Below are positions 8,041 through 16,057 of a stretch of DNA of 38,338 bases, piece by piece. Position numbers and translations under genes: made by a program. Within the stretch, counting starts at the first letter, position 1, and every line of letters begins with the position of its first letter. The stretch is from contig JABSSL010000047.1 of NCBI GenBank assembly GCA_013214355.1, positions 1-38,338 of the forward strand. Reading direction: 5' to 3'. The notes beneath the pieces are model-generated. The model made no database searches, was not told the origin of the DNA, and saw nothing but the letters and a program-made list of their open reading frames with translations. Source of the DNA: Saprospiraceae bacterium (GTDB taxonomy: Bacteria; Bacteroidota; Bacteroidia; Chitinophagales; Saprospiraceae).

Positions 8041-10416
8041 ATGAAGATCAAAATACCCTTAGTGTTGCTCTTAGGCTTCTCTGTACTGACCTTACCTGCC
8101 CAACGAACAATTTCTGGCCTAATCAAAGCCGAAGACAATCAAGAAAGACTACCCTTTGCTGATATTATTGTAAAAGACACGGATCAAGGTACCACCACCA
8201 ACGTGGATGGTTATTTTTCCTTGATCGATGTACCGGAAACCGCCTTGACCCTCCAGGTTCTATACGTGGGGTATACTCCCATGGAAATATCTATTGCAGC
8301 AGGTACGGCTGACATCAAGAATTTAGCGATAGAGCTTTCCACTGGAGTATTGCTCGATGAAGTAGTCGTATCTGGCAAGTCCTTCAAAGTAATGAATGCC
8401 TCAGATGGGATAAGTACCGTGCAGCTATCCCCTGCTCAGCTGGCCTTACTTCCCAATGTTGGAGAAGTAGACATTTTTCGATCTTTACAGTTACTGCCCG
8501 GGGTGAGCGGTAGCAATGAGAGTTCTTCTGGTTTGTTTGTTCGTGGTGGTACGCCGGATCAAAACCTGGTCTTATTTGACGGTATGACGGTATATAATGT
8601 CGATCACTTTTTCGGCTTCTTCTCCGCTTTTAATGCAGATGCGGTAAAAGATGTGAAATTGTACAAAGGGGCTTTCCCTGCCAAATATGGCGGGCGATTG
8701 TCAAGTGTGGTAGATCTAACCGGTAAAACTGGAGACCCCAACAAGGTGCATGGGAGTGTAGGGCTTAATTTACTCAACGCTAAAGCCAGTGTACAAATTC
8801 CTTTGTTCAAAAAAGGCTCTCTTTCCTTTAGTGGTCGACGATCCTATACCGATATCATCAGAAGTGATCTATATAAGAATATTTTTAGCGTCTTCACACA
8901 AACCGATAGGCCTCCTGAAATTGCAGGATTGGAGGTGAATACGGTGGAACCTGATTTCTACTTCTTTGACTTCAATAGCAAGTTGAGTTTTAACCCAACG
9001 GAAAAGGATGTGGTGGCTTTTTCCTTTTACACGGGAGCAGATCACCTGGAAGAATTCAATGACATCCGCTTGGAGAGAGGCATGGAACCCACGATACTGA
9101 TTGAACTAGACGTAGATGAGAACAGAGACTGGGGAAATACCGGACTTAGTGGCAAATGGTCCCGGCAGTGGAATGCAAAATGGTATTCCAATTTATTGGT
9201 CGCTTCCTCCAATTACTTCAGTGAGTACAAACGAGATGTAGATATCTTGGTTACCTTGGTAGAACGCGACACCGTTGTGGTAGATCGAAATACATTGGGG
9301 TTTGAAGACAATGATGTGAGAGATCTTACATTCAGGCTGGACAACGAGTTGCAGCTAACGAGCAAACATAAACTCGAGTTTGGGGCTTGGGCCACGCTGG
9401 CTGAGGTAGATTACAAGTTTGTGCGTGATGATACCCTGACCATCCTAGATTTGCAGCAGGAGGCCCAATATTATGCTGGATACCTGTCAGATACCTGGGA
9501 GCCTTTTCCTGACTTGTCTATTAGTGCCGGAGTCCGGGCAACTTACTATGATTTGAGCAAAGAAATCTACTGGGCACCCCGCTTTTCCTTTCAATACAAG
9601 CTTACGGATCGCATCAAGCTTAAAGGAGGCTATGGCAAGCACTATCAATTTGTCAATCGAATTGTCAATGAAAATGTCACTGAGGGGTCCAGAGATTTCT
9701 GGTTGTTGGCGGATGATGATCTAGTGAAAGTTAGTAATGCTGAACATTTTGTGCTAGGCGCTGCCTATGAAACCGCGGACTATATTTTTGATGTGGAGGC
9801 CTACCGAAAGGATTTATCCAACCTGGCCGAATTCTCCTTGCGCTTCCAGCGAAATGATATAGATCTTGATCAGTTATTCTTCTTAGGTACAGGCTATGCG
9901 CAAGGCATCGAATTTCTATTACAAAAGAAAAGAGGCGCCTATACCGGCTGGGCCACGTATACACTGGCAAGGGTCCGAAATACCTTTCCGGGAATTAACA
10001 ATGGGTTCGAATTTTCGGCCTTGCACGATCAGCGGCATGAGTTTAAGACGGTCCATTCCTACGAATATGAGAACTGGCGATTGGCCGCCACTTTGGTGTT
10101 TGCTTCGGGTAAACCCTTTACGGAGCCAGCAGGACAATATTCCATCGAACTTTTGGATGGGCAAACCAATAATTACATTAGTGTCGGAGCCAAGAATGCC
10201 TCGCGCTTGCCGGCTTATCATCGCCTGGATGTTTCTGCTCATTACGTGGAGAAAATTGGCAAGTATGAGCTGGATTTTGGCTTATCTATCTTCAATTTAT
10301 ATGATCGACAGAACACCTGGTATCGAGAATATGATTTTACGGATAAACCACCGGTTATATCTGAGGTACGATATCTTGGCATGACTCCAAATATAAGCGC
10401 TCAGATCAAATTTTAA
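8041..10416 (+). CDS. TonB-dependent receptor with carboxypeptidase-like domain
   Basis: A 791-residue outer-membrane receptor. I chose the ATG at 8041 because it starts a canonical signal peptide (MKIKIPLVLLLGF...LPAQ); the longer frame from TTG at 7990 adds 17 polar residues ahead of it. Residues 20-105 form the carboxypeptidase-regulatory-like domain (FADIIVKDTDQGTTTNVDGY). EVVV at about 107 leads into the plug (GEVDIFRSLQLLPGV, FVRGGTPDQNLVLFDG, KYGGRLSSVVDL), followed by the barrel to the C-terminus (ISAQIKF). It is paralogous to the first receptor in the window, with very similar plug motifs. It is followed after 34 bp by a DUF4249 lipoprotein and probably forms an operon with it. Ligand unknown. 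Confidence 0.93.
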   Translation: MKIKIPLVLLLGFSVLTLPAQRTISGLIKAEDNQERLPFADIIVKDTDQGTTTNVDGYFSLIDVPETALTLQVLYVGYTPMEISIAAGTADIKNLAIELSTGVLLDEVVVSGKSFKVMNASDGISTVQLSPAQLALLPNVGEVDIFRSLQLLPGVSGSNESSSGLFVRGGTPDQNLVLFDGMTVYNVDHFFGFFSAFNADAVKDVKLYKGAFPAKYGGRLSSVVDLTGKTGDPNKVHGSVGLNLLNAKASVQIPLFKKGSLSFSGRRSYTDIIRSDLYKNIFSVFTQTDRPPEIAGLEVNTVEPDFYFFDFNSKLSFNPTEKDVVAFSFYTGADHLEEFNDIRLERGMEPTILIELDVDENRDWGNTGLSGKWSRQWNAKWYSNLLVASSNYFSEYKRDVDILVTLVERDTVVVDRNTLGFEDNDVRDLTFRLDNELQLTSKHKLEFGAWATLAEVDYKFVRDDTLTILDLQQEAQYYAGYLSDTWEPFPDLSISAGVRATYYDLSKEIYWAPRFSFQYKLTDRIKLKGGYGKHYQFVNRIVNENVTEGSRDFWLLADDDLVKVSNAEHFVLGAAYETADYIFDVEAYRKDLSNLAEFSLRFQRNDIDLDQLFFLGTGYAQGIEFLLQKKRGAYTGWATYTLARVRNTFPGINNGFEFSALHDQRHEFKTVHSYEYENWRLAATLVFASGKPFTEPAGQYSIELLDGQTNNYISVGAKNASRLPAYHRLDVSAHYVEKIGKYELDFGLSIFNLYDRQNTWYREYDFTDKPPVISEVRYLGMTPNISAQIKF

Positions 10417-10450
10417 TCTTCCTGGCAACTGCAAAATAAATGGTGAAAAA

Positions 10451-11290
10451 ATGAGGAATTATCTTTTATATGGCCTGTTCCTGAGTGTCTTATTCATGTC
10501 CTGTGAAGAGGAGAACCTAAATAACATCGCTGAAAATCAGTTTGTCGTGGAGGCATTTCTCTACGCCAATGAAGCCATCGACGATATTCGCATAAAAACC
10601 ACCTTTCCATTGGCTGATGAAGAGGATACCTCGAGCCCTATCAATGATGCCGAGGTTACCCTCATAAAAGGAGGAGAACGTTTCCTCCTAGAGCCAGCTG
10701 GTGATCAGGGATTCTATTATTATCCGGGAACGGATGTACAGGTCGAAACTGGAGATTTGTTCCAACTAGAGGTTATCCATAATGGGATCACGGCAAGGGC
10801 AGAGACCATGGTTCCAACACCAACTACCGGACTGCAGATATCACAGGATTCCATCAAAGTTCCTCAATTGCCTTTTAGTGCGGGTAGAGAAGCCATTGTG
10901 GAGGCTATACGGGCATTTTTGTTGAGTTCTAGTATTGTTGCCAACTGGGATAATCCTAATCAAGACCTCTATTTTATGGTCGTGGAAAGTGTGAAAGATA
11001 CCATCGACCCCATATTCCCCGGTGCTGTCTTGGATGCGCTAGAGCGATTTAGATTCGTTTCCGAACCCACGGACGAGGCTTCCTTAGAGTTTCTAGCAGG
11101 CACTCTGGTCTCTTTTGGGACCTATGCAGTCAAGGTCTATCATATCAATCAAGAGTACGCACAGCTGTACGAAAACCGCCAACAAGATTCGCGGGACCTG
11201 AATGAGCCTCCCTCCAATGTGGAAAATGCCCTGGGCGTTTTTTCGGCCTTCAATAGTCAGGAGGTTTATTTTGAGGTTGTGAGGGAATAA
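10451..11290 (+). CDS. DUF4249 family lipoprotein
   Basis: A 279-residue protein with a clear lipoprotein signal: hydrophobic stretch LLYGLFLSVLFM then SC (Cys18) followed by EEEN. The body shows the DUF4249 pattern (NQFVVEAFLYANE, INDAEVTLIKGGE, LFQLEVIHNG). It is about 120 residues shorter than the DUF4249 protein at 2122. It follows the receptor at 8041 after 34 bp, repeating the receptor-then-DUF4249 order. Likely a surface or periplasm-facing partner of that receptor (inference). It ends 13 bp before the convergent gene at 11304. Confidence 0.82.
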   Translation: MRNYLLYGLFLSVLFMSCEEENLNNIAENQFVVEAFLYANEAIDDIRIKTTFPLADEEDTSSPINDAEVTLIKGGERFLLEPAGDQGFYYYPGTDVQVETGDLFQLEVIHNGITARAETMVPTPTTGLQISQDSIKVPQLPFSAGREAIVEAIRAFLLSSSIVANWDNPNQDLYFMVVESVKDTIDPIFPGAVLDALERFRFVSEPTDEASLEFLAGTLVSFGTYAVKVYHINQEYAQLYENRQQDSRDLNEPPSNVENALGVFSAFNSQEVYFEVVRE

Positions 11291-11303
11291 AATGAATGGG
11301 AGA

Positions 11304-12116
11304 CTATTTCTTCCAGAAACGGAGCCATTTTCGCCAGAACCCTAAGCCCCTTTTTCTGGGAATGGCTTGTTGAACGGAGTTCTTGTAGCCTTCCACCGCT
11401 ACAGTGATTTTCTTTTTATCCCGATTGCTAACAATGATGCCAGATCTACCCGGGATATTGGAGGGTATCTCCTCAAATTTCCCGATTTGCTGCATAACTT
11501 CCAAAATACGTGTTCCATCTTCGTACGGGATGAAGATAGGGACAGGAAGAGTAATATATTCGGGGCTTGACAATATATATTTACTGAAAAAATAAGGATC
11601 CAACTCCCCAAATTCTTCTCCGAAAGTCAAGGGGACTTCAATATATTGATCTGTAGTTTGATGGCTAAAGGCGCAATGAAAGCCATGAAGATAAAATTCC
11701 CATGCTCCCATTTTGCCGGTTGTCGGGTAGGCCTTCTTACCATAATATGCATTGAGGCTCAGGAGAGGGAAATCCGGAGTGAATGGGATGTTGAAAGTAC
11801 GGACCAACTGTCTAATCAATTTTCCAGCAAGCTGACCATAGTCTTGTGCACATTGTTCAAAGAAGTCCTGATGGGCTATGATCTCCTCATCCGTGATCAG
11901 TTTTAGGCATTGAATGATTGGTTCCGAGGTGTGGATGCCGATCGAAAAATCAGGTAGACTATGTTTCCATTTCGCGCCGGTCCGCTCTCGCTCATCTATC
12001 ACGGCTGCACCAAAAATAAATTTCCAGTTGATACCCCGAGGAAGTTGAGCTATGGAGTCTATACCTGGTATATCAGCTATTTTCTCGATTTGAGAGATTC
12101 TCTCCTTAGGCTCCAT
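11304..12116 (-). CDS. Uncharacterised protein, overlaps GyrI-like gene
   Basis: A 270-residue protein of no family I can name with confidence. I start it at ATG 12116 (MEPKERISQIEK) because the 63 codons upstream in this frame are an out-of-frame reading of the GyrI-like gene. It then overlaps that gene by 11 bp and has AGAGGGA just upstream. No signal peptide or transmembrane segment. The central part has WEFYLHGFHCAFSH followed by a strand and FGELDPYFFSKYI, a pattern reminiscent of DUF6896-type proteins (weak resemblance). The C-terminus is strongly basic (RKRGLGFWRKWLRFWKK), which could bind nucleic acid or membrane. Co-transcribed with the GyrI-like gene. Confidence 0.6.
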   Translation of the reverse strand: MEPKERISQIEKIADIPGIDSIAQLPRGINWKFIFGAAVIDERERTGAKWKHSLPDFSIGIHTSEPIIQCLKLITDEEIIAHQDFFEQCAQDYGQLAGKLIRQLVRTFNIPFTPDFPLLSLNAYYGKKAYPTTGKMGAWEFYLHGFHCAFSHQTTDQYIEVPLTFGEEFGELDPYFFSKYILSSPEYITLPVPIFIPYEDGTRILEVMQQIGKFEEIPSNIPGRSGIIVSNRDKKKITVAVEGYKNSVQQAIPRKRGLGFWRKWLRFWKK

Positions 12117-12594
12117 TCCCTCTAGGTTTAATGGGAATCCAATATTCCTCCTCAGCTTCTGGATTGTTCTTAATCCCTTTAGAATCCAAGCGTTCGAAAT
12201 GTGGTCTATCGTCAAGTATGAAATTGGACTTTGGCATCCACTGTGTAAAGATGTACTGAAAAATACCTGGATCATGGGTTCCATTGGCAGGCTTGAAGAT
12301 GGCATATTCTCCCCCCACCAAATGGAATACCTCCATCTCTCGAGGAATATCCTTCACTTCGTCCACCTCCACTAAAGCCCATTTGATGAATTCAGTAGCG
12401 GGATGGAAAGACAGGAAGTATCTTGCTGGATAAACGCGAAGATCATATACAATTTGACCTTTTAGTCCTTTGACTTCATTACGCCTGGGCATGAATGATC
12501 GGAATAAGTCGCCGGTTCTATTACTAGTAAGGGACATAGTCAGGTTCTGACCAACAAAAATCTTTGGGGAGAGCGTTTCAAATCGCGGTTCCAT
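12106..12594 (-). CDS. GyrI-like small-molecule-binding domain protein
   Basis: A 162-residue stand-alone GyrI-like / AraC effector-binding domain. Typical features are FVGQNLTMSL at the start, the paired strands YPARYFLSFHP and FHLVGGEYAIFKPANGT, and the C-terminal pattern QYIFTQWMPKSNFILDDRPHFERLD. The family binds small hydrophobic or cationic ligands, or inhibits gyrase in E. coli. Here there is no DNA-binding domain, so it is probably a ligand-binding or partner-inhibiting protein. It is the first gene of a two-gene minus-strand unit, and its stop lies inside the next gene. Confidence 0.8.
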   Translation of the reverse strand: MEPRFETLSPKIFVGQNLTMSLTSNRTGDLFRSFMPRRNEVKGLKGQIVYDLRVYPARYFLSFHPATEFIKWALVEVDEVKDIPREMEVFHLVGGEYAIFKPANGTHDPGIFQYIFTQWMPKSNFILDDRPHFERLDSKGIKNNPEAEEEYWIPIKPRGNGA

Positions 12595-12753
12595 AGAGCA
12601 CTACGTTTTTACAGGCAATATCGGTGGAAATTTTGGCCGATGCAACGAGGCTAAGCCGACACCAAAGTATGAAAGATTATCGATACAGATTTTGTAAACT
12701 AATCCGTTTCTTTTTCTAGGAAGAGGTATATTGCGTGCTATAGTTAAATTAAC

Positions 12754-12967
12754 TCATGCTCTCTTCAATTTTGCAAGGTAGATGACCCACTCTAACAATA
12801 AGATTTCGCCTATATCTGTGGCTTTGTATTTTGGAGGAAACGTATGTGCATTTCCCGTCCTATCCAACAAAATGAGCCATTTAACTGGCCATTCCAATTC
12901 ATTCTTGAAGACAAGATAAAATCCACTGCTAGGTAACCAAATGATTGCGCTATCATGGGAAAGTCAT
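12754..12967 (-). other. Possible gene relic in a 360-bp intergenic stretch
   Basis: Between the GyrI-like gene (start 12594) and the membrane protein (12955) one minus-strand frame is open for about 70 codons, ending in TGA at 12756-12754. Its translation is protein-like (WPVKWLILLDRTGNAHTF, GEILLLEWVIYLAKLKR) but has no ATG or GTG start, and it is cut upstream by a stop just inside the 12955 gene. It could be the tail of a decayed gene, or chance. Nothing else is evident in 12595-12954. Confidence 0.2.
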
Positions 12968-14208
12968 TTATTGCATTTTTGATCATTGGCCTAATTGTCG
13001 TTGAGACCCTTTGTAATACGCTCTATATCAATGAAGAAGATTATGACCCGGCTTGTGCTAGCATAACCTATTTTGTTGTGGGCATCTTCATTGCACTCCT
13101 GCCCTTGATACGAGTCAAACCAGATACGGAATGGTACATTCCCACTTGGGTAGTCCGCGGAGTGAAAATCCTCGGATTGAGCTTGATAGGTTGGTTCTTA
13201 TACGTAGAGGCTACTAAGGTTTTTGCTAAAGTGCCAGTGGATTATCGATGGGCAGATATGCTTCCCATCATGAAAATCATGTGTGAACGATTGGTGGAGG
13301 GTAAAGAGGTATATGCCATTATTGAACAGATCTGGGGTGGAATAGAACCGATCTACTTACCAGCAATTTGGCTGCCTTTACTACCCGCTACCATGATGGA
13401 AGTGGATGTACGATGGACCGCCATGCTACTGTTTATGGGAGCACTTATATTCTGTGTATCGACTCGTCCCAAACTCAAAATACCAAATCAGCAGAATTTC
13501 GTTTCCGTACTGACCCTAGTGCCACTAGTAATACTCATTCACCACTGGATGATCTACGAGTCGCGTTTCTTTTCTATGACTGAGGAGAGTATCGTTGTTT
13601 TCTACTATCTTTTTTTAGCTTACTCTATAGCGAGGAAGAATCCTACACTGATTGCCATTGCCTTAAGTCTCTGCATGCTTAGCCGCTACTCCTTAGCACT
13701 TTGGGCAGTGATTTACGTTTTGTATGAATTAGTCTTGGGGGATCGAAAAGCTGCAATTAAGATGATTTGGGTCGGTGGGCTTTGCTCTCTGTCCTTACTC
13801 TTCATCACGCAAGCCATTTGGCATCTTGATATTTTTCTCGGCCTTCCTGCCAATTATCTAGATGCCATTGTTAATGAGGAGCATAAGTTTGGTGCTCTGG
13901 TACAGCAGGGCTTGGGTTTAGCCAAGTTTTATGACTACGCGGATCTCTCTCGATTGAACCAACTCTTTCTGTATTCCGCCATTTTGAGCCCTCTTATTGC
14001 CTTTACCAGCTATCATTTCTTCAAAGCCCGCGTCAACAAGGAACTCTTTTTGCTTTGTTCGCTTAAGCTTAGTTTGGTCTTATTTTATAATACCTTGATT
14101 ATGCCCTTCGTGTATTTGTTTTTCACCTCTACCCTATTTTCCCTAGCGCTACTGAATTACTATCTTGATTATCATCGTCCGGTATCGATTGTCCCAAGAA
14201 AAGCTTGA
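12955..14208 (+). CDS. Polytopic membrane protein, possible GT-C-like glycosyltransferase
   Basis: A 417-residue integral membrane protein with roughly nine to eleven hydrophobic segments (for example FIAFLIIGLIVVETL, YFVVGIFIALLPLI, FVSVLTLVPLVILI, LLFITQAIW). The first periplasmic-type loop contains RWADMLPIMKIMCERLVEG and EPIYLPAIWLPLLPA. This layout resembles DUF2029/GT87-like polyprenyl-phosphate-sugar glycosyltransferases, but I see no decisive acidic catalytic motif, so the enzymatic call is tentative. The C-terminus is basic (RPVSIVPRKA). It appears monocistronic. Confidence 0.6.
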   Translation: MGKSFIAFLIIGLIVVETLCNTLYINEEDYDPACASITYFVVGIFIALLPLIRVKPDTEWYIPTWVVRGVKILGLSLIGWFLYVEATKVFAKVPVDYRWADMLPIMKIMCERLVEGKEVYAIIEQIWGGIEPIYLPAIWLPLLPATMMEVDVRWTAMLLFMGALIFCVSTRPKLKIPNQQNFVSVLTLVPLVILIHHWMIYESRFFSMTEESIVVFYYLFLAYSIARKNPTLIAIALSLCMLSRYSLALWAVIYVLYELVLGDRKAAIKMIWVGGLCSLSLLFITQAIWHLDIFLGLPANYLDAIVNEEHKFGALVQQGLGLAKFYDYADLSRLNQLFLYSAILSPLIAFTSYHFFKARVNKELFLLCSLKLSLVLFYNTLIMPFVYLFFTSTLFSLALLNYYLDYHRPVSIVPRKA

Positions 14209-14379
14209 TGAAAAAATTACGCTATTTGCCTTGCCTACAAAAGTGAGTTGTACCAAGATCATGCACAGCATTTTGCATCACCTTGAGGTTTCATGATCAA
14301 GTGAAGCCTGCTAATTTTCGGGAATAGAGTGATCACCGACTATCTTTAGCCAGTCTTTTAAGGTTTCAATGAAAGTAAT

Positions 14380-14889
14380 ATGAAAGTGAGTGAAATTATT
14401 CAGGAACTTCAGGCTAATGGAGCAATATTCAGAAATCTATTAGAAGGTGTTCCACTACCTTTACATCGTTGGAAGTCCCATCCTGAAACTTGGTGCTTAT
14501 TGGAAATTGTTTGCCATTTACATGATGTAGAAGGAGAAGATTTTCGAGATCGCCTTCGGCATACCCTGGAAACGCCGGATGAAGTCATGCCTTCCATATT
14601 CCCCAATGAATGGGTGCAAGAAAGAAAGTACCTAGAACAAGATTTACTAACTCAACTGAATGCCTTCTTGAAGGAGAGAGATCAATCTATCCAATGGCTA
14701 TTGTCTTTGCGTACTCCAAAATGGGATAACGTGTATCAACATCCTGATTTCGGACCCTTGTCAGCTCAACTATTTTTACACAACTGGTTGGTACACGATT
14801 ATCTACATATTCGGCAAATATTGAAGGTTAAGTACGCGTATCTAGATCAGAGTGCGCCCGTTGATCTTAGCTACGCTGGGAATTGGTAG
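14380..14889 (+). CDS. DinB-fold (YfiT-like) putative metalloenzyme
   Basis: A 169-residue four-helix-bundle protein of the DinB superfamily. The metal-binding histidines are visible: H46 in VCHLHDVEGED, and H139 and H143 in WLVHDYLHIRQI. WCLLEIVCHLHDVE and LHNWLVHD are the usual signature helices. Family members include mycothiol- or bacillithiol-dependent transferases and many uncharacterised proteins, so the reaction is not predictable here. It stands alone between the membrane protein and the convergent regulator gene. Confidence 0.85.
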   Translation: MKVSEIIQELQANGAIFRNLLEGVPLPLHRWKSHPETWCLLEIVCHLHDVEGEDFRDRLRHTLETPDEVMPSIFPNEWVQERKYLEQDLLTQLNAFLKERDQSIQWLLSLRTPKWDNVYQHPDFGPLSAQLFLHNWLVHDYLHIRQILKVKYAYLDQSAPVDLSYAGNW

Positions 14890-14968
14890 AGGGAATTGAC
14901 TCCATAGGTGAGGTAATCACAGAATTGATGAGAGAAAATGTCCTTCCCCGGAGGCCAGTGCTTGAGAT

Positions 14969-15883
14969 CTAATCCGTGACCAGCTTATAGCCCACTCCAC
15001 GGATATTGACGATCTTAACACTTTCATCGGCCTCAAACTTCTTCCGCAACTTGGATATAAACACATCTAAGGTTCTGCCGATATAGGCTCCCTCATCACC
15101 CCAAACCTTGCGAAGAATGACTTCTCTTTCTAGTGGCGTATTAACAGCGGTATGGAGTAAGGCTAGGAGTTCTGCTTCTTTGTTTGATAATTCGACTTGT
15201 TGATCTCTAAAGGAAAGCAATCTGTTTTTGGTATCGAAGGTGGAGGCGCCGATGGAGATTAAGTTGGGGTTGTCAGGCGGTCGATTTCTTCTGAGGATAA
15301 AGAAACCAACAAGCCCTAAAAAGCCTAGTAATGGAAGAAGGAAGCGAGCTATATTTGAGGAGGTATTACCCGTGGACAATTCTGCCATTTCCTCAGTTAG
15401 GTTGTTTTCATTAGACTGTGTTTGAAAACTGAAGCTATCTAGTATGGTGATATGTAGTTGATAGCTACCCACTGGATAGGCTCTTCCGATACAAGGAATC
15501 ATGTCAGGATATGCATTTCTGATCACATAGCTGTATACCACTTCCTCTGTTTCACCATCCACCATTTCAACTAAATAATCAGGTGCAATGCTGGACTCAT
15601 TCATGACTCGATCAATTACATTAACCAGGTCACGGGGATCAAAAGCGAACTCAAATTCGAAGGAGATTTGATACTGCTGATCGATTTGTTCAATCGGAAG
15701 CACTCGAGAAGTACTGTCGCCCCAACACTTCAATAGTTCGTGGCCAATCAAACGCATAGCAACAGCTGTACGTTTCTCACTGATATCTGTGCTTTGGGAG
15801 ACCTGTGCTCCCGAGGGGGTGAAGCTGACTAGTAACACAAATACCAGATATTTACAACGATCCATTAACTGTTCTTTACTCAT
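14969..15883 (-). CDS. Membrane-anchored winged-helix (OmpR-type) regulator
   Basis: A one-component transmembrane regulator of 304 residues. Residues 11-26 are a signal peptide or first membrane segment (KYLVFVLLVSFTPSGA). About 28-175 is an extracytoplasmic sensor of unknown fold with Cys53 and Cys131. About 179-197 is a transmembrane helix (FLLPLLGFLGLVGFFIL) followed by RRNR. About 208-304 is an OmpR/PhoB-type winged helix (LSNKEAELLALL, REVILRKVWGDEG, RTLDVFISKLRKKF, VKIVNIRGVGYKL). The order is the reverse of ToxR, with DNA binding at the C-terminus. ATG at 15883 is the first start; ATG at 15865 (MDRCKYL) fits better if the -7 element at 15888 is used. Divergent from the TonB-domain gene, with phased repeats in between that are the likely operator. 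Confidence 0.88.
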   Translation of the reverse strand: MSKEQLMDRCKYLVFVLLVSFTPSGAQVSQSTDISEKRTAVAMRLIGHELLKCWGDSTSRVLPIEQIDQQYQISFEFEFAFDPRDLVNVIDRVMNESSIAPDYLVEMVDGETEEVVYSYVIRNAYPDMIPCIGRAYPVGSYQLHITILDSFSFQTQSNENNLTEEMAELSTGNTSSNIARFLLPLLGFLGLVGFFILRRNRPPDNPNLISIGASTFDTKNRLLSFRDQQVELSNKEAELLALLHTAVNTPLEREVILRKVWGDEGAYIGRTLDVFISKLRKKFEADESVKIVNIRGVGYKLVTD

Positions 15884-15887
15884 GCTG

Positions 15888-15895
15888 CAAATCTA
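15888..15895 (-). promoter_or_regulatory. Bacteroidota -7 element for the winged-helix regulator
   Basis: On the minus strand this reads TAGATTTG, a full match to TAnnTTTG. No good -33 TTG lies about 20 bp upstream. Transcription would begin near 15881, inside the first ATG, which favours ATG 15865 as the start. Confidence 0.4.
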
Positions 15896-15930
15896 TTGCT
15901 TTAGGATAGCTTTTGCCTGTCTGAACACTC

Positions 15931-15958
15931 AATTTACCCCCAATTTACACTAATTTAC
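15931..15958 (+). promoter_or_regulatory. Three phased AATTTAC repeats, candidate OmpR-type operator
   Basis: AATTTAC occurs at 15931-15937, 15942-15948 and 15952-15958, spaced 11 and 10 bp, so all face the same side of the helix. OmpR/PhoB-family winged helices bind such tandem direct repeats. The array lies in the 174-bp divergent region between the winged-helix regulator and the TonB-domain gene. Confidence 0.55.
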
Positions 15959-16057
15959 ACTTGTTTAGGGAAGATCAGCGGGGTATGGTGCTACCTTTGA
16001 ACCTGTACTTATAAAGGAATTGTACGTATTTTGATCATTGTTGGTTAATATTGCTGT

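Noticed and set aside
9896-10384. A 162-codon plus-strand frame inside the second TonB receptor
   Set aside because: Lies wholly within the receptor barrel in another frame and has no protein-like pattern.
12117-12305. N-terminal extension of the 11304 gene
   Set aside because: It is the GyrI-like gene read in another frame; ATG 12116 gives a sensible start and overlap.
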